Source: Cohnella rhizoplanae (GTDB lineage: Bacteria > Bacillota > Bacilli > Paenibacillales > Paenibacillaceae). Taken from it: DNA of 64,000 nt. Every line of letters begins with the position of its first letter. Position 1 is the first letter of the stretch. The translations under genes were made by a program, and so were the position numbers. The DNA is taken from positions 822,900 to 886,899 of the forward strand of contig NZ_CAOJCN010000001.1 of NCBI RefSeq assembly GCF_948329515.1, read 5' to 3'. The notes beneath the pieces were generated by a model, which worked only from the letters and a program-made list of their open reading frames with translations, made no database searches and was not told the DNA's origin. Positions 16,912 through 25,364 of this stretch are shown piece after piece.

Positions 16912-18363
16912 ATGTACGGAGCCCGTTTGTTTCTGACGATCGGCTGCTTGTTTATGGCCACCGCATTCATATCGGCGATCGCGTATACGGCGGAAGCGTA
17001 CGGATCGCTCGCGCAAGCGCTGGCCTCTACCTTATCGTGCGCGCTCGTTGCCTTGCTGATCGCGCACTTGCTGAATCGTCGTCCGGGAAGGACGGCGTTT
17101 CTGGTCTTGTTGTGTTTGTTCGGCTTGTCGGCGCGCATCGTTTGGATATTATGGAACGATGCGCCCCCGAGTTCGGACTTTTTGTTTATATACCATGCGG
17201 CGCGGGAAGCCGCCTCCGGTCGTTTTGAATTTACGGACTCGGCCTATTTTGCGGATTTTCCCTATCGGATCGGATTTGCGATGTACGAAGCCGGCATCAT
17301 TCGCCTGTTCGGCGGCGACTCGTTGCTAGCGTTAAAAATCCTGGGCGCCCTGTTCGGCATGGGGACTACGGTGATCTTGTATTTTACGGGCGCGAGATTG
17401 TTCAACGAAACGTGCGGGAGAATCGCTTCTTGCTTTTACGCATTTTATTTGCCGAATATCGTGATGAGCTCGGTGCTGACCAATCAGCACTTATCGATAT
17501 TTTTATTTTTCCTAGGGGTTTCGCTGTTATTGAAGCGCAGGGGATCGCTCCTGCCTTGGCTGCTGGCCGGCCTCGCGATCGGATGCGGTCAGTTGATCCG
17601 TCCGATCGGCGCGATCTATCTGGCGGCCGTCGTGCTGTTCGCTTCGCTGGAGGTGTGGAAAAAGCTGCGCGAAGGAAGGCGCCGCAAAGCCTGGAGGCAG
17701 GCGGGCATGCTGCTGGCCATGATCGGCGTGTATGCCTGCGTCCAGTGGGCGGCGAACGTATCGTTGCTGAACGCTGGCGTGACGCAGCATGCGATGACGG
17801 GCGGCGACAAGTATTGGAAGTTCATGGTCGGCTTGAATGCGGAGACGGACGGCCAGTGGAACCAAGCGGACGCACAATATGCAAGCGGGTATGCACGCGG
17901 AGCGGAGCGGCAAAACGCGGAGCTTGATCTGATCAAGGAGCGGCTGGCGGATACATCCGAAGTCGCGGCGTTGATGGGAAGGAAGCTGACGATGATGTGG
18001 GGCAGCGGGGACGCTGCCGCTTACTGGAGCCTCGAGCGTTCCGGCCGATGGCAAGTTGAACATACCCTTAGCATGGCCGAACGGCCGCAGTACGCGATCC
18101 TTTGCGGTTTTGCCCTTTTTGCGATGATCGCATTGTGGAGAGCCGGCATGTACCGTGGGCCGCTGCTCTATATTTTGCTCTTGCTGCTCTACGCCGGGGC
18201 GTATCTGGCCATCGAGAACCAGACGCGGTATCGTCTGGACCTGCTGCCGTCCGTCGTGCTGCTCATGAGCTACGGCTTGTGGCAGACATACGTCGCTATA
18301 CAGAAGGCCGCCGCCTCGTTCGACCAAAAATCCGATCAATCGGCCGGCGGGTTGGGCGTTTGA
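16912..18363 (+). CDS. Membrane glycosyltransferase of the GT39/ArnT-like (PMT_2) type
   Basis: 483 residues with 10 to 12 membrane helices. The first extracytoplasmic loop has the acidic motif DAPPSSDFLFIYHAA, typical of lipid-phosphosugar-dependent transferases, and a second amphipathic segment follows (PYRIGFAMYEAG). The C-terminal region has a short soluble loop (NAETDGQWNQADAQYASG) and then four helices. ATG at 16912 follows AGGAG. It should transfer a sugar from a polyprenyl carrier on the outer face of the membrane. The DUF1796 and 127-residue paralogues lie 0.7-1.5 kb downstream, again placing them beside a glycosyltransferase. Confidence 0.78.
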   Translation: MYGARLFLTIGCLFMATAFISAIAYTAEAYGSLAQALASTLSCALVALLIAHLLNRRPGRTAFLVLLCLFGLSARIVWILWNDAPPSSDFLFIYHAAREAASGRFEFTDSAYFADFPYRIGFAMYEAGIIRLFGGDSLLALKILGALFGMGTTVILYFTGARLFNETCGRIASCFYAFYLPNIVMSSVLTNQHLSIFLFFLGVSLLLKRRGSLLPWLLAGLAIGCGQLIRPIGAIYLAAVVLFASLEVWKKLREGRRRKAWRQAGMLLAMIGVYACVQWAANVSLLNAGVTQHAMTGGDKYWKFMVGLNAETDGQWNQADAQYASGYARGAERQNAELDLIKERLADTSEVAALMGRKLTMMWGSGDAAAYWSLERSGRWQVEHTLSMAERPQYAILCGFALFAMIALWRAGMYRGPLLYILLLLLYAGAYLAIENQTRYRLDLLPSVVLLMSYGLWQTYVAIQKAAASFDQKSDQSAGGLGV

Positions 18364-18440
18364 CGCATATCCGGGATTTTCGACTCATATCGTGAGAAGC
18401 AGAGAACTTTCACGCCTTCAGCGAAGACAGGAGGAAACCC

Positions 18441-19034
18441 ATGGCCGTTTCTTATATGGATTTTACTTCCCCCAACGTACAGTTCGCTTACGATCTGAGC
18501 AACAACCGTACCTTCACGAAGGACAGCGCCAACTTTATCAATGCGCTTGGCATTCAGCAATTGAATACCCTTGGCAATGCTTCGCTGCTGGATATCTATC
18601 TGTCGGCGGGCAACGTGGTTGAACCGCACATCCACCAGAATGCATCCGAGCTCGTCTACCTGATCTCGGGCGCGGCCGTCGTCTCGCTTCTTAACCCGTT
18701 CACCAAGGAAGTGCGCAGCTTCGCCCTTAAGCCAGGCCAGGTCGCCCTTGTGCCGCAGGGCTGGTTTCATTGGGAGATCGCGACGGAAAACCATACGCAT
18801 ATTCTCGCGGTCTTCGACGCTCCGATCCCCGAGTTCATCGCCGTATCGGACTTTTTGCGGCTTGCTCCCCGGAACATACTCGCCCATACGTATTGTCTCG
18901 ACGAAGCCAAGATCGCCGAAGCGCTGGCCCCCATCGCGCAGACGACGACCATCGGGCCGCCCGTCCATTGCGGCAAGCCGGCCGCCCCCCAGGGACAGCC
19001 GCGCATTCAATCCTATTACTCCGGCTCCATATAA
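18441..19034 (+). CDS. Cupin-domain protein
   Basis: 197 residues with one germin-like cupin. Motif 1 is G-x5-H-x-H-x4-E (PHIHQNASELVYLISG) and motif 2 is PQGWFHWEIA, together giving His, His, Glu and a second-motif His for a metal. The family includes oxalate decarboxylase-like and binding proteins; no catalytic identity can be given. An extra segment of about 50 residues follows the barrel (NILAHTYCLDEAKI onwards). ACAGGAGGAAA precedes ATG 18441. The last 19 bp overlap the converging DUF1796 gene. Confidence 0.85.
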   Translation: MAVSYMDFTSPNVQFAYDLSNNRTFTKDSANFINALGIQQLNTLGNASLLDIYLSAGNVVEPHIHQNASELVYLISGAAVVSLLNPFTKEVRSFALKPGQVALVPQGWFHWEIATENHTHILAVFDAPIPEFIAVSDFLRLAPRNILAHTYCLDEAKIAEALAPIAQTTTIGPPVHCGKPAAPQGQPRIQSYYSGSI

Positions 19035-19654
19035 TTAATCCCGTTAAGCATATATTGCCAATACGCGTGATTGCCGATCCACACGGCGTCATGGTCGCCC
19101 GGCAATTCTACCGAGCATACGCGCGCGAGCGGCCATTCCGTTTCCCTGAGCATAGGGGTGTCCGTCTCGCTAACGTGCAACAGATTGTAATCGCGAGTCA
19201 CGAAACCGTTCAGCGCATCCCGCAGTTCCCGCACTTCTTCGAACGTGCCGCCGCAGCGGACGAAGAGCAGGCGCTTGCCGTTTGCCGCGCGCTCGAGCAG
19301 TCTGTACCGCTGCTTGTCGTACTTCGTCTTCACGTAAGGGTACGTCTCGAGAAGGTACGGATCGCATTGGCTCGCGAAGAAGTCGTGATTCAAGATGAAA
19401 TTGTACGCAGACTCCCTGACGAGATGGTGCGTGCCCGCGAAGGTGCACTCGTATTGCAGATGGCCGCGTTCCATGAATCCGGCGCACCGGTTGCGAATGA
19501 ATCGGCTGACGTCGGGGAGCGTGTATGATGCCATCCAATCGATCGGCCCCGCGAAGGGACGAAGGCCGTTCCGTTCGAGCTGAATGGCGGTTAAGCATAG
19601 GTGGCCCAGACTAAAAATGCCGTCGTAATTCCCTTTGATATCGGCCAAACGCAT
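19016..19654 (-). CDS. DUF1796 papain-like cysteine peptidase family protein, copy 2
   Basis: 212 residues, same length as copy 1 (4682-5320) and about half identical by eye. Conserved: MRLADIKG start, IFSLGHLC with Cys20, LRPFAGPIDWM, HLQYE, NHDFF, VKTKYDKQR, LLFVRCGG, SVELPG. ATG at 19654 has AGGAGGAG upstream. It is divergent from the second 127-residue protein gene, 191 bp away, and its 3' end overlaps the cupin gene. Peptidase activity is a family prediction only. Two copies with the same companion gene suggest a functional unit. Confidence 0.85.
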   Translation of the reverse strand: MRLADIKGNYDGIFSLGHLCLTAIQLERNGLRPFAGPIDWMASYTLPDVSRFIRNRCAGFMERGHLQYECTFAGTHHLVRESAYNFILNHDFFASQCDPYLLETYPYVKTKYDKQRYRLLERAANGKRLLFVRCGGTFEEVRELRDALNGFVTRDYNLLHVSETDTPMLRETEWPLARVCSVELPGDHDAVWIGNHAYWQYMLNGINYMEPE

Positions 19655-19845
19655 GCCCGCTCCTCCTTTGCCCGGTTCCTGTCCCTATATTGAATGTGAA
19701 TCAAGCGTTAAATGCATGGATGAATAGAGGAGGCAGATCGCCGCTATCTACCGGTACCGCCGTCTGGCCAAGCCGCCCTGTCCGATGGCGATACCGCCAC
19801 ATATCGTGTAAGGCGGCGGCAATGCGCGCAGGAGGGGGAGGCATA

Positions 19846-20229
19846 ATGAAGTACGCGCAGGAGACGGGGACGGCAAAGGGGAGCTTTGAACGCTTTGCGG
19901 TGCAGGACGAGATCGTGCTGACCGCGCTTCAGCTCGGCGGCATCGGACCGGCCGACGAGGTCCGGATCGCGATCGAGGTCGGTTGGGACAACTCGGGAGC
20001 ATGGGACATGGGCGAGCTGGAGATTATGCTCCGCAAGGATAGTCCGGCGGGAGAGATCGTCGAGTGGTCGCTGGAATCCTGCTTTGCGAGCGCGTTGACC
20101 AAGCTGCAATACAAAACGGTCGGCGGCCACCGCACGCAGATCTATTATCTGACGGTGAGATCGCCGCAAGGCAGGGCGGTCATTTGCGGGCCGTACTGGC
20201 TAAGAGGGGGCGTGCGCAGAACATCGTGA
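19846..20229 (+). CDS. 127-residue beta-rich protein, copy 2 of a paralogous pair
   Basis: Begins MKYAQETGTAKGSF; blocks IEVGWDNSG, DMGELEIMLRKD, VEWSLESCFASALT and YYLTVRS match the copy at 6961-7344. No signal peptide, no membrane segment, one conserved Cys in LESCF. ATG at 19846 is chosen for the strong GGAGGGGGAGG before it and because it gives the same length as the paralogue. The basic end (RGGVRRTS) differs from copy 1. It is divergent from DUF1796 copy 2. Function unknown. Confidence 0.78.
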   Translation: MKYAQETGTAKGSFERFAVQDEIVLTALQLGGIGPADEVRIAIEVGWDNSGAWDMGELEIMLRKDSPAGEIVEWSLESCFASALTKLQYKTVGGHRTQIYYLTVRSPQGRAVICGPYWLRGGVRRTS

Positions 20230-20292
20230 ACGCATGGACGGCATCTGCACGTCGGATGCTGTTTCTTTTTTATGGAGATTGCGAGAAAGGTC

Positions 20293-20332
20293 TTGATCAA
20301 TCAGATCACTATACTATATAATGTGACTATAT
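20293..20332 (+). promoter_or_regulatory. azoR promoter with direct repeats
   Basis: TTGATC (20293-20298), 18-bp spacer and consensus TATAAT (20317-20322). ACTATAT is repeated at 20313-20319 and 20326-20332, straddling the -10, as expected for a repressor site. The remaining leader to the start (about 125 bp) shows nothing else clear. Confidence 0.5.
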
Positions 20333-20459
20333 TAGACACAGTTAATTTGGAATGTGAAGTTATCGGCGGCGAGCTGCGACGGACAAGCTTTCGATTTGCT
20401 TTAACTGTGCTAATGAAAAACATAGATAAAATATAAAGTGTCAAGGAGATGGAAGAATC

Positions 20460-21083
20460 ATGGCAAAAGTTCTATTTGTCAAAGCAAACGACCGGGCTTC
20501 CGAGCAGGCGGTCAGCGTACAAATGTACGATACTTTTCTAAAGGCTTACCGCGAAGCGCACCCCGCAGACGAGATCGCGGAGCTCGACCTTTACAAGGAA
20601 AACATCCCTTACTTCGGGAGCAACACGATTACCGGCAACTATAAAGCCGCCCAAGGCTACGATCTGACCGAGGAAGAGCAAAAGGCGGTCGCAGTCGCCT
20701 CCAAATACCTGGATCAATTTCTCGCTTCCGACAAAGTCGTCATCGCGTTCCCGCTGTGGAACTACGTCGCGCCCGCGCCTTTGATCAGCTACGTCTCCTA
20801 CCTGTCGCAAGCGGGCAAAACGTTTAAGTATACGTCCGAAGGTCCGGTCGGCCTGGCTGGGGACAAGAAGGTCGTGCTCTTGAACGCGCGCGGCGGCGTA
20901 TACTCGGAAGGACCGATGGCCGCCGTCGAATCCGCCATTCGTCCGCTCAAGGCAACGTTCGGCCTGTTCGGGATCAACGCTTCGGAGGTCGTCGTCGAAG
21001 GGCACAATCAGTTCTCGGATCGCTCCTCCGAGATTATCGCGGAAGGTTTGCGAGAGACGGCGCGGTTCGCGGCTGCGTTTTAA
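20460..21083 (+). CDS. azoR: FMN-dependent NADH-azoreductase
   Basis: 207-residue flavodoxin-like-fold enzyme that reduces quinones and azo compounds with NADH and FMN. Features: MAKVLFVKANDR (phosphate-binding start), FPLWNYVAPAPLISYVSYLSQAGKTF (the conserved P-x-WN motif and the following helix) and LLNARGGVYSEGP. AAGGAGATGG precedes ATG 20460. Single gene with its own promoter and a strong shared terminator. In Bacillus such genes answer to thiol-reactive quinones; the direct repeats at its promoter fit that kind of control, but the regulator is not in view. Confidence 0.92.
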   Translation: MAKVLFVKANDRASEQAVSVQMYDTFLKAYREAHPADEIAELDLYKENIPYFGSNTITGNYKAAQGYDLTEEEQKAVAVASKYLDQFLASDKVVIAFPLWNYVAPAPLISYVSYLSQAGKTFKYTSEGPVGLAGDKKVVLLNARGGVYSEGPMAAVESAIRPLKATFGLFGINASEVVVEGHNQFSDRSSEIIAEGLRETARFAAAF

Positions 21084-21120
21084 TCCGCGCGCAGCTCGTC
21101 CTGCTTTCTTATCATGTAAA

Positions 21121-21170
21121 TAAAATAGCCTTGAACCGGCCGCCGGTTCAAGGCTATTTTATATTTTAAG
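21121..21170. terminator. Bidirectional terminator between azoR and the MFS pump
   Basis: A perfect stem of about 19 bp (AAAATAGCCTTGAACCGG and its complement) with a 3-nt loop. A/T-rich flanks give U-tracts on both strands. Confidence 0.9.
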
Positions 21171-21201
21171 CCGGTCCGCGCCGATCCGCCGCGACTCTCC
21201 A

Positions 21202-22653
21202 TCATGAAGAGCGCAGCTTCCCCGACCGATTCGCCCGCTTGGCCGACCACAGCCGCCATCCGGTCAACGCTGCGCCGGCGAGGCATATGGCAGCAGCCGT
21301 CGTGAACACGACGTGCATGCCGGCTAGAAACAAGTCCGGCCGCGCGAGGTCGAAGTCCTTGACCCTAAAGCCCGCCTTAACGCTCATCACGCCGAAGAGC
21401 GTCGTCGTAGCGAGCGTAATGCCGACGACCATGCCGACGTTGCGGATCAGCCCGTTGATGCTGCCCGCAGTCCCTAGCTGCGTTTTCGGCACCTTGGACA
21501 TAATCAGCGAATTGTTCGGAGACTGGAACAAGCCGCTGCCGAGCCCGAGCAGGGCCATCCACGCGCCGGCCAGCGCCACGGGACTGTCCTGGTGCAGCCG
21601 AGCCAGGCCGAGCTGCGCGACGACGAGCACGAGGAGCCCGGCGAACGTCAACAGCTCGGAGCCGATCCGGTCGGAGAGGGCGCCGCTCAGGGGCGCGACA
21701 ACGACCATGATCATCGGGAACAGCATCATCAGCAGACCGGCCTGGGACGGAGACAGTCCGAGGATGTCCTGCACGTAGAACGGCGCAATGATGTTGAAGC
21801 AAGAATTGGATACGAATACGAGGAAACCGCAAATGATGCTGAGCGAGAACATCGGATGGCGAAATAAAGAAAGCTGGAGAAGAGGCGCCTCGATGCGCCG
21901 CTCGTAGCGGATGAACCAGACGAAAAGCAGCAGCGCGCCGACGAGAGAAGCGACGATCGGCCACTCGGCATACCCGTACTGCTGTCCGAGCAGGAGCCCA
22001 GCGAACAACAGGAGGATAAAGGCCGAGAACGCCGCGCTGCCTGCCGCGTCGATCTTGACCCTCAGCTTGGTCAGATCGGAGGGCAGGATCCGCCAACCGA
22101 TGGCGAGCGCCGCCAGTCCCACGGGGATGTTGACCCAGAATATATATTCCCAGCCCAGGCCGGAGAGGATCAGTCCCCCCAGACTCGGTCCGGCGATGAT
22201 GCCGAGCGATACGAACGTGCCGCTGAGTCCCAGCGCTCTGCCGCGTTCGCTTGCGGGAAATACGTCCGTAACGATGCCCTGATTGTTCGCCATCGTCATG
22301 GAGGCGCCCAGCGCCTGGACGAGACGGGAGAAAATGAGGGCGGACAGACTGTCGCTCAAGCCGCACAGGAGCGATCCGAAGGTAAAGATCACCATGCCGA
22401 TGCGGAATACCTTGATCTTGCCAACGATATCGCCTAGCTTGCCGAACAGCAGGATGGCGGCGCAGATGGTCATCAGATAAGCCGTCACGATCCATTCGGT
22501 CTGCGCGACGGGCAGGCGCAGCTCCCGGGAGATCGACGGCAGCGCGATGTTCACGATACTGCCGTCCAGGGTAGCCATGAACGTAAACAGGTTGATGATT
22601 ACAAGAATAAGCCAGCGGTTTTTCTGCGTCCTCGGGTCGTCCTGGTAGGTCAA
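21202..22653 (-). CDS. DHA2-family (14-helix) MFS drug efflux pump
   Basis: 483 residues, about 14 helices. Motif A LFGKLGDIVGKIKVF, motif B-like LIFSRLVQALGAS, and motif C GLSGTFVSLGIIAGPSLGGLI mark it as an EmrB/QacA-type drug:H+ antiporter; the first helix has ATLDGSIVNIALP, including the Asp typical of this group. The TTG at 22653 is chosen because GAAAGGACGG ends 9 bp upstream; a longer reading from 22680 or 22740 would have a poor site. It is divergent from a MarR regulator, with two 19-bp operator-like sites between them, so it is probably repressed by that protein and induced by a drug or phenolic compound. Confidence 0.9.
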   Translation of the reverse strand: MTYQDDPRTQKNRWLILVIINLFTFMATLDGSIVNIALPSISRELRLPVAQTEWIVTAYLMTICAAILLFGKLGDIVGKIKVFRIGMVIFTFGSLLCGLSDSLSALIFSRLVQALGASMTMANNQGIVTDVFPASERGRALGLSGTFVSLGIIAGPSLGGLILSGLGWEYIFWVNIPVGLAALAIGWRILPSDLTKLRVKIDAAGSAAFSAFILLLFAGLLLGQQYGYAEWPIVASLVGALLLFVWFIRYERRIEAPLLQLSLFRHPMFSLSIICGFLVFVSNSCFNIIAPFYVQDILGLSPSQAGLLMMLFPMIMVVVAPLSGALSDRIGSELLTFAGLLVLVVAQLGLARLHQDSPVALAGAWMALLGLGSGLFQSPNNSLIMSKVPKTQLGTAGSINGLIRNVGMVVGITLATTTLFGVMSVKAGFRVKDFDLARPDLFLAGMHVVFTTAAAICLAGAALTGWRLWSAKRANRSGKLRSS

Positions 22654-22682
22654 GAGGCAAAACCGTCCTTTCGCCCGCATGT

Positions 22683-22742
22683 GGTTGCGGATGCAACTAA
22701 TCCATAAGGCCAGTGTAACGCGTATTAGTTGCGGTCGCAACC
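22683..22742. promoter_or_regulatory. Two 19-bp MarR-type operators in a divergent promoter region
   Basis: GGTTGCGGATGCAACTAAT (22683-22701, plus) and GGTTGCGACCGCAACTAAT (22724-22742, minus) match at 16 of 19 positions, are themselves near-palindromic, and are centred 41 bp apart (four turns). Possible promoters: minus TTGCGA-17-TACACT, plus TTGCGG-17-TACGCT, both overlapping the right-hand site. Confidence 0.65.
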
Positions 22743-22796
22743 TATTTGCGCTACGCTGGAGTATATCGATCGAATCGCATGAAGGGAGGCCCCGCT

Positions 22797-23219
22797 ATGA
22801 GACCTTATACCGTGGGCAAGCTCATGTCACTTATCAACCGAATCGGGCAGCGGGAGCTCGCCGAGGCGCTTAAGCCGCACGGAATCGGAGGCGGCGGTCA
22901 GCACAGCTATCTGAAGGCGATCTTGGCTAATCCCGGGATGAATCAGGACAAGCTGACGGGCGAGGTCAAGCTCGATAAGGCGACCACCACCCGTTGCATC
23001 CAGCAGCTGGAGGATGCCGGCTACGTCATGCGGACGGTCGATACAGAAGACAGACGATCGTATCGCCTGTATCCGACCGAGCGCGCGATCGCCTTCGAGC
23101 CGGTCTTGCAATCGATCCTCGACGCTTACAATCGGAGGTTGACGTCGAACCTATCGTCGAGAGAGGTCGAGGCGCTGCATGCCCTGCTTCACAAGGTATA
23201 TGCCGGCTTGGACGCCTGA
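22797..23219 (+). CDS. MarR-family transcriptional regulator
   Basis: 140-residue dimeric winged-helix repressor. The recognition region is visible: GMNQDKLTGEVKLDKATTTRCIQQLEDAGYV, followed by the wing RTVDTEDRRSYRLYPTE. Helix 1 is MRPYTVGKLMSLINRIGQREL. ATG at 22797 follows GGGAGG. It is divergent from the MFS pump; the two operator-like sites between the genes are the likely targets, with autoregulation because one site covers its own promoter. Confidence 0.92.
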   Translation: MRPYTVGKLMSLINRIGQRELAEALKPHGIGGGGQHSYLKAILANPGMNQDKLTGEVKLDKATTTRCIQQLEDAGYVMRTVDTEDRRSYRLYPTERAIAFEPVLQSILDAYNRRLTSNLSSREVEALHALLHKVYAGLDA

Positions 23220-23307
23220 CCAGGCGCGGATTGGATTTTAGCCTTGGGCGTTTGGCATAATAGAGCTATCCCTGCCTACCGTTGGCGAACATCACGAGGT
23301 GCGGTTT

Positions 23308-24225
23308 ATGAAGCTATTATTTCTAGGCACAAGCGCGGGACGTCCGACTGCCGTCCGCAACGTCACGTCGATCGCGCTCGTATTTCCGGAGGACCAGAAC
23401 CGCTTCTGGCTGTTCGACGCAGGCGAGGGGACTCAGCAACAGCTGCTCCGCTCGCGGCTGAAGCTCGGCAGGCTGAGCCGGATTTTCATCACCCATATGC
23501 ACGGCGACCATCTGTATGGGTTGCCGGGCATATTGAGCAGCCGCACTTATTTTGAAGGCGCATCCAAGCTGGAGCTGTACGGACCGCCCGGCATCCGCGC
23601 CTATGTCGATAGCGTCCTGCACTATAGCGGCGCCCATCTGAATTATGAGCTCGAGGTCCATGAGATCCAGGAAGACGGCAGGGTGCTCGACGACGGAAAA
23701 TTCAAGATCGAAGCCGGAGAGCTCATTCATCGCGTGCGAAGCTTTGGCTACCGGATCGAGGAGCATCCGCGCCCGGGGCCGCTGAATCTGGCGTATCTCG
23801 CGGAGAGGGGCGCGGCGCCGGGTCCGATGTACGGCAAGCTCAAGCGCGGCGAGGATATCGTGCTGCCCGACGGCACCGTCATCCGTGCGGCGGACGCCGT
23901 CGGTCCTCGCGCAGACGGACGGATTCTGGCGATCATGGGCGACACGGTCCAGTGCGACAAGGCGGCCGAGTTGGCCAAGGACGCGGACCTGCTCGTTCAC
24001 GAAGCGACCTTCGGCATCGGACTCGAGGAGAAGGCGGCTTTGTACGGCCACTCGACGTTCCTTCAAGCCGCCGAGACGGCCGCGCGGGCGCACGCGAAGC
24101 GTCTCGTCGTGAGCCATATCAGCGCCCGTTACGGGGACGAAGAAGTCGCATCGCTGATCGAACAGGTTCGTTCCGTGTTCCCGGATACCGAAGCGGCTTT
24201 CGATTTCAAGGAAGTGTGCATCTGA
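23308..24225 (+). CDS. rnz: Ribonuclease Z
   Basis: 305-residue tRNA 3'-processing endonuclease of the metallo-beta-lactamase fold. Zinc motif HMHGDH at residues 63-68, N-terminal LFLGTSAGRPT, the exosite region (about 150-185: EHPRPGPLNLAYLAERG) and late zinc ligands in IMGDT, HEATF and GHST / VSHISARY. ATG at 23308 with GAGGTG is preferred to the GTG three codons earlier. The protein is a normal-length short-form RNase Z. Likely housekeeping; selD follows after 76 bp with its own -10-like TATAAT. Confidence 0.94.
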   Translation: MKLLFLGTSAGRPTAVRNVTSIALVFPEDQNRFWLFDAGEGTQQQLLRSRLKLGRLSRIFITHMHGDHLYGLPGILSSRTYFEGASKLELYGPPGIRAYVDSVLHYSGAHLNYELEVHEIQEDGRVLDDGKFKIEAGELIHRVRSFGYRIEEHPRPGPLNLAYLAERGAAPGPMYGKLKRGEDIVLPDGTVIRAADAVGPRADGRILAIMGDTVQCDKAAELAKDADLLVHEATFGIGLEEKAALYGHSTFLQAAETAARAHAKRLVVSHISARYGDEEVASLIEQVRSVFPDTEAAFDFKEVCI

Positions 24226-24250
24226 TTCCCTGCTAGCTTGATCATTACGG

Positions 24251-24256
24251 TATAAT
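24251..24256 (+). promoter_or_regulatory. Probable -10 box of the selD-mnmH operon
   Basis: Consensus TATAAT 45 bp before the selD start. No convincing -35 at 16-18 bp, so the promoter is tentative. Confidence 0.35.
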
Positions 24257-24301
24257 CACAATCATGGGTTGATTGAACAGAACGAGGAGGAAGCGAGCGC
24301 G

Positions 24302-25348
24302 ATGAACGCAAACGAGAAAATCAAATTGACTTCGTTGTCCAGCAAAGGCGGCTGCGGCTGCAAGATCGGACCCGGCGATCTATCCGAGGTCGTCAAGGGC
24401 CTTCGCGGCTCGGCGGACCCGAACCTGCTCGTCGGCATCGATACGAGCGACGACGCCGGCGTATACAGGCTTAGCGATGAGCTCGCTCTCGTGCAGACGG
24501 TCGACTTTTTCACGCCAATCGTGGACGACCCGTACGCATTCGGCCAGATCGCGGCAGCCAACGCCATCAGCGATATATATGCGATGGGCGGCAGGCCGTT
24601 AACGGCATTAAATATCGTAGCCTTCCCGATCGATACGCTGGACAAGCAGATTCTCGCGGACATTCTCCGCGGGGCCGCGGACAAGGTCGGCGAAGCGGGG
24701 GCGACGCTGGTCGGCGGTCACTCCATCGACGACAAAGAGCCGAAGTTCGGCCTAGCGGTCACCGGCTTGATCCATCCCGACCGCATCAAGACGAATGCGG
24801 GCGCGCGGCCGGGCAACAAGCTGATTCTGACCAAACCGATCGGCGTCGGCATCATGACGACGTCGATCAAAAAGGACCAGCTGAGCGAGAGCGAGATCGA
24901 GCGGGTAACGCGCGTCATGTCCACGCTGAACAAGACTGCGGCGGAGACGATGCAGCATTACGAGGTCGACGCCTGCACCGACGTCACGGGCTTCGGGCTG
25001 ATGGGCCATGCGCTCGAGATGGCGAAGGGCAGCGGCGTAGGCATCCGGATCCGCGAGGCGGACGTACCGGTGCTGCCGCGGGTGCGGGAGCTCGCGGAGA
25101 GCGGCTACGTGCCGGGCGGGACAAAGAAAAATTACCAGCATGTGCAGCCGCATGTATCGTTCCCGGAGACGATGTCCCAAGTCGACCGATGGGTACTGTG
25201 CGATGCCGTGACCTCGGGCGGACTCCTGATCGCCGTATCCGGCGAACAAGCCGAATCGCTGCTGGACGCCTTGCTGACGGCAGGCGTAGAGGCCAGCCTG
25301 ATCGGCGAGACCGTCGCGGACCATCCCGGACAGATCGTCGTCGCGTAA
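24302..25348 (+). CDS. selD: Selenide, water dikinase (selenophosphate synthase)
   Basis: 348 residues. Makes selenophosphate from selenide and ATP. The active-site loop is KGGCGCKIGPGDL, with Cys18 where E. coli has Cys17 and Lys21 for Lys20, so this is the cysteine form and not a selenoprotein (codon TGC). Other marks: DTSDDAGVY (metal-binding Asp), VQTVDFFTP, NAISDIYAMGG, LVGGHSI and TDVTGFGLMGH. GAGGAGGAAG precedes ATG 24302. It forms an operon with mnmH 16 bp downstream, so its selenophosphate serves tRNA selenouridine; no selA/selB is in view. Confidence 0.96.
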   Translation: MNANEKIKLTSLSSKGGCGCKIGPGDLSEVVKGLRGSADPNLLVGIDTSDDAGVYRLSDELALVQTVDFFTPIVDDPYAFGQIAAANAISDIYAMGGRPLTALNIVAFPIDTLDKQILADILRGAADKVGEAGATLVGGHSIDDKEPKFGLAVTGLIHPDRIKTNAGARPGNKLILTKPIGVGIMTTSIKKDQLSESEIERVTRVMSTLNKTAAETMQHYEVDACTDVTGFGLMGHALEMAKGSGVGIRIREADVPVLPRVRELAESGYVPGGTKKNYQHVQPHVSFPETMSQVDRWVLCDAVTSGGLLIAVSGEQAESLLDALLTAGVEASLIGETVADHPGQIVVA

Positions 25349-25364
25349 CGAAGGAGATAAGCAA

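Noticed and set aside
24302..25348. Selenocysteine in SelD
   Set aside because: The active-site codon is TGC (Cys18), and there is no in-frame TGA.
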